A stretch of DNA of 64,000 nucleotides, taken from NCBI RefSeq assembly GCF_009793355.1, contig NZ_WTKP01000007.1, positions 124,001-188,000 of the forward strand, in the 5' to 3' direction. Each line of letters opens with the position of its first letter. Position 1 is the stretch's first letter. Shown here in pieces: positions 57,559 through 64,000 of this stretch. This DNA comes from Vreelandella zhuhanensis (GTDB lineage Bacteria > Pseudomonadota > Gammaproteobacteria > Pseudomonadales > Halomonadaceae). The notes beneath the pieces were generated by a model. The model was given only the letters and a program-made list of their open reading frames with translations, made no database searches and had not been told where the DNA came from. Made by a program: the position numbers and the translations under genes.

Positions 57559-57583
57559 AAACGCCCGGCAGGGCCGGGCGTTT
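57559..57583 (-). terminator. Terminator after the Spy-like gene
   Basis: A perfect 11-bp stem (AAACGCCCGGC / GCCGGGCGTTT) with an AGG loop lies about 40 bp past the stop of the leftward Spy-like gene. Confidence 0.75.
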
Positions 57584-57623
57584 CAAGTTAACTATGGGCT
57601 ATCCATGGATTTATCGATAAGCG

Positions 57624-58010
57624 TTAGTCGCTATTGCGCTCACCACGAGGGTCATGGCTATCGCGGACCTTTTCGCGCATTTCCGCCCGCATTTCCTGCA
57701 TGGCATCGTGCAAGGCCTGTTGTTCGTCTTCGTCGAGAATTTCATCCATGCGTTCGCGGTGCTGGTCGCGTAATTCACGCATGGCGGCGCGATATTCTTC
57801 ATGGGTGCTGGTGAGTTCTGCGCGGGTCTCTTCATCGAGCCCGGCGCGCTCATGTAGCGCTTGGCGGTTTTCCTCATGGAGCTGCATGCGTCCATAACCG
57901 CGCTCTGTCTTGTCGTCGTCCTGGCCGGCCTGCGCGGTCAAGGTGAAAGGGGCGATGGCCAGTGCGAAAAGGGCGGGCGCCAAAAACTTGCTGATACGTT
58001 GAGCGGTCAT
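57624..58010 (-). CDS. Spy/CpxP-like periplasmic protein
   Basis: A 128-residue exported protein: signal peptide cut near AQA (residue 28), then a highly charged helical domain with RAELTSTHEEYRAAMRELRDQHRERMDEIL, resembling the LTxxQ repeats of Spy and CpxP. Spy is an ATP-independent chaperone controlled by BaeSR and Cpx in E. coli. Its placement 1 kb from baeR supports the same link here. AAGGAGAG precedes the ATG. The divergent region carries phased 12-bp repeats. Confidence 0.78.
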   Translation of the reverse strand: MTAQRISKFLAPALFALAIAPFTLTAQAGQDDDKTERGYGRMQLHEENRQALHERAGLDEETRAELTSTHEEYRAAMRELRDQHRERMDEILDEDEQQALHDAMQEMRAEMREKVRDSHDPRGERNSD

Positions 58011-58094
58011 GTGAGCTCTCCTTGTGAGTGGACAACTGCAGTATCATCGGACGCTGTGCAAGGTCATTGCAGATACTGTGCAACAATCATGACT

Positions 58095-58142
58095 TCCATC
58101 TCTTAGACTATCCCTCAAACTATCTTTCAAACCATCACTCAA
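58095..58142. repeat. Four phased 12-bp direct repeats between the spy-like and esterase genes
   Basis: ACTATCCCTCAA (58107), ACTATCTTTCAA (58119) and ACCATCACTCAA (58131) follow without gaps, and TCCATCTCTTAG (58095) is a degenerate fourth copy. The consensus is ACYATCNYTCAA. Evenly phased direct repeats are how OmpR-type regulators such as PhoB bind, so BaeR is a candidate. The repeats end 12 bp before the esterase start codon and 85 bp upstream of the spy-like start. Confidence 0.6.
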
Positions 58143-58154
58143 GGGAGCGCTCAG

Positions 58155-59060
58155 GTGAAAAAGTGTCTGTATCTAGTGCTGACGGCAGGCGTTGCCTTGA
58201 TGCTCGTCGGGTGCGGGGGAACGCATCTGGCAAGCCAAGGCGAGCCGGCGGCGACGACCGCTGACGCAGGAAGAGATTCGTTGGATTTCAAACGCCTGGA
58301 AGGACAAATCTATACTCCCAGCGACTGGCCGGAACCCCTTGAAGCGAATGTCTATCTGCCCGAAATGCCAGGGGACGCCTTACGGCCCGCCGCCCTGGTG
58401 GTTCACGGTGGCGGCTGGCAGAACCGGGGTCCTGAAGATATGCGGAGCATCGCACGAAAGCTGGCTGAGCAAGGCTATGTGGTGATCAATATCGAACACC
58501 GCAAGGCGCCCGAATATAAATTTCCCAAACCACTCCATGACCTCCAGCAAGCCATGGCGTGGCTGCATTCACAGGCTGATGCGTGGCGGGTGGATACGCA
58601 GCGTATCGTCGGGGTGGGATTTTCGTCCGGGGCGCATCTGGTAAGCCTGCTGGCACTTACCGGTGCCGAAGGCCCCTTGGCCGAGCCTTATGGCGGCGAG
58701 CATACGCGTCTGGCGGCCGTGGTTGCCGGCGGCTTGCCAAGTGACCTGTTCAAGTTCGCCGATGGTCGCCTGGTGGTTGAATTCATCGGCGGTACCCGTG
58801 CCGAGGAACCCGAAGCGTATTACTTGGCATCTCCCGCTCGGCATATTACCCCGCAAGCGCCGCCGTTCTTTCTCTTTCATGGCACTTGGGACCGGCTGGT
58901 GCCGGTGGATCACGCCACGGATTTCTATGATGAACTGAAGGCCAACGGTGTGGAAAGCGAACTTTATCTGCAGCATTTTCGCGGCCACATCACCAGCTTC
59001 TTGACCCGGGGCAACGCGGTGGATGCAGGTATCGCCTTCCTCAATCAGCAGGTGTTCTAG
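58155..59060 (+). CDS. Alpha/beta-hydrolase lipoprotein (HSL-type esterase)
   Basis: A 301-residue lipoprotein with lipobox LVGC (C20). The hydrolase fold shows an oxyanion-hole HGGGW (84-88), nucleophile S157 in GFSSG, and likely acid D246 and base H278. This is the carboxylesterase/arylformamidase-like branch; the natural substrate is unknown. It starts with GTG after AAGGGAG. The 3' end overlaps baeR by 4 bp on the opposite strand. Sitting in the outer or inner membrane beside baeSR, it may belong to an envelope-maintenance regulon. Confidence 0.85.
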   Translation: MKKCLYLVLTAGVALMLVGCGGTHLASQGEPAATTADAGRDSLDFKRLEGQIYTPSDWPEPLEANVYLPEMPGDALRPAALVVHGGGWQNRGPEDMRSIARKLAEQGYVVINIEHRKAPEYKFPKPLHDLQQAMAWLHSQADAWRVDTQRIVGVGFSSGAHLVSLLALTGAEGPLAEPYGGEHTRLAAVVAGGLPSDLFKFADGRLVVEFIGGTRAEEPEAYYLASPARHITPQAPPFFLFHGTWDRLVPVDHATDFYDELKANGVESELYLQHFRGHITSFLTRGNAVDAGIAFLNQQVF

Positions 59061-59767
59061 CCTTCGGGTTGATACTTGTAACCGACGCTATAGACCGAAC
59101 GAATGATGTCATGTTCGGGCAAGGCTTCGTTGATCTTCTTGCGCAGCTTCTTGATGTGGCTGTCGACGGTACGCTCGGACACGATACGGTGGTCACGGTA
59201 CATGTGATCCATCAGCTGTTCGCGACTGAAGATGCGCCCGGGCGCCTGCATCAATACTTTCAATAACTGAAATTCCACGGCGGTCAGGGCGATGTCCTGG
59301 CCATCGGCAAGTGCTCGCCAGCCGTCTTCGTCGAGAGACAGCAATGCCTGGGAGGCCAGGGCGACGGGAGCATCCTGAATCGCCTGGCTGCGACGCAGCA
59401 CGGCCTTGACGCGGGCCACGACTTCTCGTGGGCTGAAAGGCTTGCAGATGTAGTCGTCAGCGCCCAGTTCCAGGCCCAGCAGCCGGTCGACTTCTTCCAC
59501 CTTGGCGGTGAGCATGATGATGGCGATATTCGGCCAACGCTGGCGAATTTCCCGGCACAATGTCAGGCCGTCGGTGCCCGGCAGCATCAGATCCAATAAC
59601 ACCAGTGAAGGAGTAGTAGCGGTCTCTTCCAGCCAGGGTAGTACCTGGTCGCCATGGCTTAGGTGATGGGTGGAAAAGCCATTGCTTTCCAGGTAGTCCG
59701 TCACCAGGCGAGCAATCTTGGGTTCGTCTTCGACGATCAGCAGATGATCGGTTGCATTTGATGTCAT
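59057..59767 (-). CDS. baeR: OmpR-family response regulator BaeR
   Basis: A 236-residue response regulator very similar to E. coli BaeR in the blocks SHGDQVLPWL, VLLDLMLPGTDGLTLCREIR and GLELGADDYICKPFSPREVVARVK. The phosphoacceptor is D59. The winged-helix DNA-binding domain (about 135-232) ends SVYSVGYKYQPEG. BaeR controls efflux and periplasmic chaperone genes in response to envelope stress. It overlaps baeS by 4 bp. Confidence 0.93.
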   Translation of the reverse strand: MTSNATDHLLIVEDEPKIARLVTDYLESNGFSTHHLSHGDQVLPWLEETATTPSLVLLDLMLPGTDGLTLCREIRQRWPNIAIIMLTAKVEEVDRLLGLELGADDYICKPFSPREVVARVKAVLRRSQAIQDAPVALASQALLSLDEDGWRALADGQDIALTAVEFQLLKVLMQAPGRIFSREQLMDHMYRDHRIVSERTVDSHIKKLRKKINEALPEHDIIRSVYSVGYKYQPEG

Positions 59768-61173
59768 TGGATTTTATCCGTCAGAAGAGGAAATGTCAGT
59801 GTCCAGCACAGCCCGCCAAGGGCGGAGGTCGAGGCGACCATGGTGCCGCCATGGGCCTTTACCAGGGCACTGGCAATCGAAAGCCCTAGGCCGCTGCCGC
59901 CACTGGCGCGACTCCGTGAACCTTCCACCCGGTAAAGGCGCTCCGTCAGGCGGTCGAGTTCCCGTTCGGGAACGCCGGGAGCGCTGTCTTGCCAGGTCAC
60001 CACCGCCTGGTCCGCCTTGCGGTGCAGGCTCACTTTCAAAATGCCGGGCGGTGAGGTATAGGCGCAGCTATTGTCCAGCAGGTTGTTCCATAACTGGCGC
60101 AGGCGTTGGCTGTCACCCCGAATCATTACCTTGGGGGCAATCTCGGTGCTGAGAGTCAGGCCGCTGTCGGCCAGCCAGCCATGGGCGTCGAGCAGGCGGG
60201 TCTTGAGACTGTGGCTGAGATCCAGGGGCGCCAGTTGCGTTTCCAGGGCACCGGCATCGCTCTGTGAAAGCAGGCGCAAGTCGGTCACCAGGCGTTCGAG
60301 CTGGCTGACTTCCTGCGCCAAAGAGCCCAGGTTTTCCTGGTCTAGCGGGCGAATCCCGTCCTGCATGGCTTCGATTTCACCGCGCAAGACGGCAAGGGGG
60401 GTACGCAATTCATGGGCGGTATCCGATACCCAGCGAGCGCGGGCTTCACGGTTGGCTTTCAAGGTGGCTGCCAGGACATTAAAATCCTGTGCCAGGCGCG
60501 CCAGCTCATCGCGGCCGCCGCCTTTCAGGCGAGTGTTGTAATCGCCTTCCGTCAGCCGGCGAGTCGCCAAGGCTAGCGCTCGGGTGCGCCGCCCCAGCCA
60601 CCAGGAAAGTCCCCCGGCGAGCAACAGCGAAGCGACACCCAATGAAGCTAGAATAATCATCAGGTTGCGCTGTTGGCGCGCGAGAAAGCCGCGCTCCATA
60701 CGTTCCATCATCTGTTGCGGTGGCCGATAGCCCAATTCTCCGATGACGGCATTGTGGTAGCTCAACGGCAACCAGTGCCAGTCAGCGGCGGCGTCGGGGT
60801 CTTCTTCTTGAGGCGGAATCACGAAAGCGCCGTCGGGGGCGCGCAGCACGAAGTCATGAGCTTCTCCCAAGGGAGACGGTCGGCGACGGCGCTCCACGGC
60901 CAACGCCTGACGTACCAATAGCGGCCAGCGCTCGGGAGAACGGGCCAGCCACTCCCAGTCGCCGTGCTGACTCCACTGTTCTACCAGCCCTTCGGCCAAG
61001 GTTTCCGCACGGCGCTGCTGTGCCTGGTTCAGATAATCCAGAAAGCCGCGGTCGATGCTGTGAGACACCGCAAGGAACACCGCGGCGGAAATCGCCACAT
61101 TGACGCTCAGAATGATCACGAACAGTTTGAGCCCGAGGGGCGAGATAGCCCATCGAAAAGAAGGCCTTGCCAT
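59764..61173 (-). CDS. baeS: Sensor histidine kinase BaeS
   Basis: A 469-residue sensor with helices at about 14-36 and 170-194 around a periplasmic domain of about 130 residues, a HAMP domain (195-247), H254 in DTAHELRTPLA and an ATPase domain (NNLLDNSCAY, GGSGLGLSI). It is paired with baeR by a 4-bp overlap. The periplasmic domain, with many Arg, Trp and Pro residues, differs from what I recall of E. coli BaeS, so the inducing signals may differ. Confidence 0.92.
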   Translation of the reverse strand: MARPSFRWAISPLGLKLFVIILSVNVAISAAVFLAVSHSIDRGFLDYLNQAQQRRAETLAEGLVEQWSQHGDWEWLARSPERWPLLVRQALAVERRRRPSPLGEAHDFVLRAPDGAFVIPPQEEDPDAAADWHWLPLSYHNAVIGELGYRPPQQMMERMERGFLARQQRNLMIILASLGVASLLLAGGLSWWLGRRTRALALATRRLTEGDYNTRLKGGGRDELARLAQDFNVLAATLKANREARARWVSDTAHELRTPLAVLRGEIEAMQDGIRPLDQENLGSLAQEVSQLERLVTDLRLLSQSDAGALETQLAPLDLSHSLKTRLLDAHGWLADSGLTLSTEIAPKVMIRGDSQRLRQLWNNLLDNSCAYTSPPGILKVSLHRKADQAVVTWQDSAPGVPERELDRLTERLYRVEGSRSRASGGSGLGLSIASALVKAHGGTMVASTSALGGLCWTLTFPLLTDKIQ

Positions 61174-61206
61174 CAGGACATGGCTCCTTTATTTGAAGAG
61201 AACGCC

Positions 61207-61317
61207 CTAGGCGCTCCCGGAAATTTCCAGCCTCAGATACAGGCAGGACGCCAGTGCCAGCAGAATCACGGTAGCGAACAACATACCGAAACCCATCGAA
61301 ACCGCCATGGGAATCAT
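61207..61317 (-). CDS. Possible 36-residue membrane peptide upstream of baeS
   Basis: A short frame starts at an ATG at 61317 and ends at TAG, 33 bp before baeS. The peptide begins [20 protein letters not shown] and is one hydrophobic helix (about 4-28) with a short polar C-terminus (LRLEISGSA). It has an AGG about 10 bp upstream and GC-rich third codon positions. Being so short, it could occur by chance. If real, it would be a leader or a small regulator of the kinase. Confidence 0.4.
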   Translation of the reverse strand: MIPMAVSMGFGMLFATVILLALASCLYLRLEISGSA

Positions 61318-61655
61318 GAAACGCGCCTGGCACGAGGTTTCTAGAATCATCCGCGGTGCTTGCGGTTGGCGTAGTTGATTAGCCTGAGGCGTGTCTACAC
61401 GAGTATCGACTGCATGCTAGCATCGCCGATCGGCGCGCAGCGATTGGGCAATAAGCGTGTAAACAATGTGCAAATGGGTGGACGATTCAGGCCGTGGCGC
61501 ATGGCAAGTGCATGATTAAGCTATTCACCGTCCATTTATCCGCCTCTTGATAACCTGAGTGCAACGCTTCCCCAAGACGCAGTGGGCTAAAAACTGGATA
61601 ATGGCCGCCAATCAGCCTATGGCCTAGACCCATTTCTCTATCCGGACCCCCGCTC
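61318..61655. other. 338-bp divergent region between baeS and the OsmC-YcaO gene
   Basis: It should contain the leftward baeSR promoter and the rightward promoter of the fusion gene. I see a GCCGATCGGC palindrome near 61426 but no convincing -35/-10 pair. A 61-codon leftward frame at 61487-61672 overlaps the next gene and looks spurious. Confidence 0.5.
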
Positions 61656-63866
61656 ATGGAAATCAAAGTCAATTACCTCGACAACCTCCGGTTGGAGGCC
61701 AAGTTCGACGACTTCAGCGTTATCTCGGACCAGCCAATCCGCTACAAGGGCGACGGCTCGGCACCCGGTCCGTTCGATTATTTTCTGGCCTCTTCGGCCA
61801 TGTGCGCCGCTTACTTTGTGAAGGTGTACTGCAACGCCCGCGATATTCCCACCGAGAATATCCGCCTTTCCCAGAATAACATCGTTGACCCGGAAAACCG
61901 CTACAAGCAGATTTTCAAGATTCAGGTCGAGCTGCCGGAGGATATCTCCGCCAAGGACCGCGAAGGCATTCTGCGTTCCATCGACCGCTGCACGGTCAAG
62001 AAAGTGGTGCAAACCAACCCCGAGTTCCAGATCGAGACGGTCGAGAACATCGACGAAGACGCCCAGGCGCTGCTGATGGGCGCACCGGAAGGCGGCAGTA
62101 CCTACATTGAAGGCAAGGATCTGCCGCTGGAGCAGACCATCGCCAACATGAGCGGGATTCTGGCGGGTCTGGGCATGAAGATCGAGATCGCCTCCTGGCG
62201 CAATATCGTGCCCCATGTATGGTCGCTACATATCCGCGATGCGGCCTCTCCCCTGTGTTTCACCAATGGCAAGGGTGCCACCAAGGAGAGCGCGCTGTGC
62301 TCGGCGCTGGGCGAGTTTATCGAGCGGCTGAGCTGTAACTTCTTCTATAACGATCAGTTTTTCGGGGAAGAAATTGCGGGTGGTGCCTTTGTTCACTACC
62401 CCGATGAAAAGTGGTTCCAGCCGGGGCCCAACGACGAGCTGCCCGAAGAAATTCTCGATGAGCACTGTTTGGAGATCTACAACCCCGACGGTGAGCTGTG
62501 CGGCTCGCACTTGATCGACACTAATTCCGGTCGTACCGATCGCGGCATCGTCTCGCTGCCGTTTGTGCGCCAGTCGGATGGGGAAACGATCTACTTTCCG
62601 TCGAACCTGATCGAGAACCTGTTCCTGAGTAACGGCATGAGCGCCGGCAATACCCTAGTGGAGGCGCAGGTACAGTGCCTCTCGGAGATTTTCGAGCGGG
62701 CGGTGAAGCGCGAGATTCTCGAGCAGGAACTGACGCTGCCGGATGTACCCCAAAAGGTATTGGACAAGTATCCGAGCATTGTCGCAGGCATTGACGCCTT
62801 GGAAGACCAGGGCTTCCCGGTGCTGGTTAAGGATGCCTCCATGGGCGGGCAGTTCCCGGTGATGTGCGTCACCTTGATGAACCCGCGCACCGGCGGCGTG
62901 TTTGCCTCATTTGGTGCGCACCCCAGTTTCGAAGTAGCGCTGGAGCGCAGCCTGACCGAGCTGCTCCAGGGCCGCAGCTTCGAGGGCCTGAACGACCTGC
63001 CGTTACCTACCTTCAATTCCCAGACGGTCGCCGAGCCGAACAACTTCGTCGAGCACTTTATCGACTCGGTGGGTGTGGTTTCCTGGCGTTTCTTCAGTGC
63101 CAAGCCGGACTTCGAGTTCTACGAATGGGATTTCTCCGGCACCAACGAGCAAGAAGCCGCGACACTGCTGGGCATCTTCGAGGAGCTGGGCGCCGAAGTC
63201 TATATGGCGGTGCATGAGGACCTCGGCGCGCCGGTGTGCCGTATTCTGGTGCCGGGCTATTCGGAAGTATATCCCGTGGAGGAACTGATCTGGGATAACA
63301 CCAACAAGTCGCTGGAGTACCGCGAGGACATTCTCAACTTGCATGGCCTGGATGACGATCAGCTGGCCGACCTGGTTGCGCGCCTGGAAGACAGCCAGAT
63401 GGACGACCATGCCGATATCATCACGTTGCTCGGCATCGAGTTCGATGAAAATACCGTCTGGGGGCAGCTCACCATTCTGGAACTCAAGCTGCTTGTCTAC
63501 TTGGCGCTCCAGCGCCACGAAGAGGCGTTGGACTGCGTGCAGATGTTCCTGCAATACAACGACAACACTGTCGAGCGCGGCCTGTTCTATCAGGCGGTCA
63601 ACGCAGTGCTGGAAATCGCTCTGGATGACGACTTGGTGCTTGAAGACTACCTGCACAGCTTCCAGCGCATGTTTGGCCAAGACACCATGGTCGCCGTGGT
63701 GGGCTCGGTAAACGGCGAGGTGCGCTTCCATGGCTTGACCCCGACCAATATGCAGTTGGAAGGCTTGGACAGGCACCTGCGTCTGGTCGAAAGCTACAAG
63801 AAGCTTCACGCGGCCCGCGCGGCTAAAGCGGGGATGCAAGCTACCGCCGCGCATTTCTGTTCTTGA
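61656..63866 (+). CDS. OsmC-YcaO fusion protein
   Basis: A 736-residue two-part protein. Residues 1-140 are an OsmC/Ohr-like domain with both conserved cysteines: C50 in FLASSAMCAAYF and C112 in DRCTVKKVV. Residues about 160-550 are a YcaO domain with the ATP-binding pattern GKGATKESALCSALGEFIER (205-224). A helical TPR-like C-terminal domain follows, and there is no terminal PxPxP. YcaO enzymes activate amide bonds with ATP; E. coli YcaO (without OsmC) affects methylthiolation of ribosomal protein S12. The fusion suggests a thiol- or peroxide-linked chemistry. The start has no clear ribosome site. Confidence 0.9.
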   Translation: MEIKVNYLDNLRLEAKFDDFSVISDQPIRYKGDGSAPGPFDYFLASSAMCAAYFVKVYCNARDIPTENIRLSQNNIVDPENRYKQIFKIQVELPEDISAKDREGILRSIDRCTVKKVVQTNPEFQIETVENIDEDAQALLMGAPEGGSTYIEGKDLPLEQTIANMSGILAGLGMKIEIASWRNIVPHVWSLHIRDAASPLCFTNGKGATKESALCSALGEFIERLSCNFFYNDQFFGEEIAGGAFVHYPDEKWFQPGPNDELPEEILDEHCLEIYNPDGELCGSHLIDTNSGRTDRGIVSLPFVRQSDGETIYFPSNLIENLFLSNGMSAGNTLVEAQVQCLSEIFERAVKREILEQELTLPDVPQKVLDKYPSIVAGIDALEDQGFPVLVKDASMGGQFPVMCVTLMNPRTGGVFASFGAHPSFEVALERSLTELLQGRSFEGLNDLPLPTFNSQTVAEPNNFVEHFIDSVGVVSWRFFSAKPDFEFYEWDFSGTNEQEAATLLGIFEELGAEVYMAVHEDLGAPVCRILVPGYSEVYPVEELIWDNTNKSLEYREDILNLHGLDDDQLADLVARLEDSQMDDHADIITLLGIEFDENTVWGQLTILELKLLVYLALQRHEEALDCVQMFLQYNDNTVERGLFYQAVNAVLEIALDDDLVLEDYLHSFQRMFGQDTMVAVVGSVNGEVRFHGLTPTNMQLEGLDRHLRLVESYKKLHAARAAKAGMQATAAHFCS

Positions 63867-63879
63867 CGGGTTGCGTTTC

Positions 63880-63907
63880 TTGACAAGATTAGACTGACTG
63901 GTCTACT
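63880..63907 (+). promoter_or_regulatory. Promoter with overlapping TetR-type operator
   Basis: A -35 TTGACA (63880-63885) is followed 16 bp later by a weak -10 (TCTACT). Within the spacer lies TAGAC-TGACTG-GTCTA (63890-63905), a 16-bp interrupted palindrome close to the TAGACC-N4-GGTCTA operators recalled for NemR-like repressors. The gene just downstream is TetR-like, so autoregulation is likely. Confidence 0.55.
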
Positions 63908-63915
63908 TTGAGCCT

Positions 63916-64000
63916 ATGGAAAAGACAGCCACGAAACAGACAGGCATGAAACAGACGGCCACTCGTGACAGATTGATCGAGGCAGGTGCTGAGTTGATTG
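63916..64000 (+). CDS. TetR-family regulator, N-terminus only (cut by window end)
   Basis: An ATG opens MEKTATKQTGMKQTATRDRL followed by IEAGAELI, the first helix of a TetR-type DNA-binding domain. The rest is outside the window. A second ATG ten codons on could also be the start. The operator-like palindrome just upstream supports a self-regulating repressor. Confidence 0.6.
   Translation, partial: MEKTATKQTGMKQTATRDRLIEAGAELI

Noticed and set aside
61487..61672. 61-codon leftward frame before the OsmC-YcaO gene
   Set aside because: It overlaps the start of the real gene and has no features of a protein-coding sequence.

Overview
The window is a gene-dense bacterial chromosome segment with a moderately high GC content (judged by eye). 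It looks like a member of the Halomonadaceae (Halomonas or a relative, Gammaproteobacteria). This is inferred from Pseudomonas/Halomonas-type AceF, Anr, CrbS/CrbR and cbb3 genes, a long-tailed BetT-type BCCT carrier, a TRAP transporter followed by a UspA gene, a phasin, and a glutamate-rich AceF linker that suits a halophile. I see no prophage, insertion sequence, integrase, CRISPR array or plasmid gene.

Layout. 1-6.5 kb: the end of aceF, then adk, tsaB-rsmJ, clsB, a YecA-family gene and a SprT-like gene. 6.6-18.9 kb: an acetate module with acs, the response regulator crbR, the transporter-fused hybrid kinase crbS, a two-subunit sodium/solute symporter (DUF4212 plus a VC_2705-type large subunit) and a cyclic-nucleotide/CBS/DUF294 protein. 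19-31 kb: a microaerobic module with ttcA, anr, hemN, a TauE/SafE-like gene, ccoSIHG and ccoPQON (in coordinate order; transcription is leftward). 31.5-32.1 kb: a five-gene tRNA cluster Val-Asp-Asp-Val-Asp. 32.1-38.4 kb: a glycolate/lactate module with a glcG-like gene, glcF, glcE, glcD and a lactate/glycolate permease. 38.8-43.4 kb: a GST-like gene, a phasin, pyruvate kinase with a DUF192 protein, a macrodomain protein and a DUF2798 protein. 43.7-47.9 kb: a TAXI-TRAP transporter operon ending in uspA. 48-52.6 kb: a DUF2189 membrane protein, a cysteine-free molybdopterin-oxidoreductase-fold exported protein overlapping a hybrid histidine kinase, and a stand-alone Hen1-like RNA methyltransferase. 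52.6-57.4 kb: SulP, ZIP and BetT transporters. 57.6-61.3 kb: an envelope-stress group with a Spy-like protein, an esterase lipoprotein, baeR, baeS and a possible 36-residue membrane peptide. 61.7-63.9 kb: an OsmC-YcaO fusion, then the first codons of a TetR-family gene.

How it works together. Acetate is taken up, activated by Acs and sensed by CrbS/CrbR. A 14-bp motif (13/14 identical) lies upstream of both acs and the symporter operon and is a candidate shared control site. Anr, HemN and the cbb3 oxidase form a low-oxygen respiratory unit, with Anr-box-like sites ahead of hemN and, more weakly, ccoN. The glc genes and the permease have separate palindromic elements. The Spy-like gene next to baeSR matches the known E. 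coli Bae regulon, and the intergenic region beside it carries phased 12-bp direct repeats.

The most unusual candidates are the Hen1-like protein without a Pnkp partner, the cysteine-free SUOX-fold protein paired with an orphan hybrid kinase, the OsmC-YcaO fusion, the acs/symporter shared motif, and the 12-bp repeats between the spy-like and esterase genes. All functional assignments come from reading motifs and recalled family features. No database search was run.
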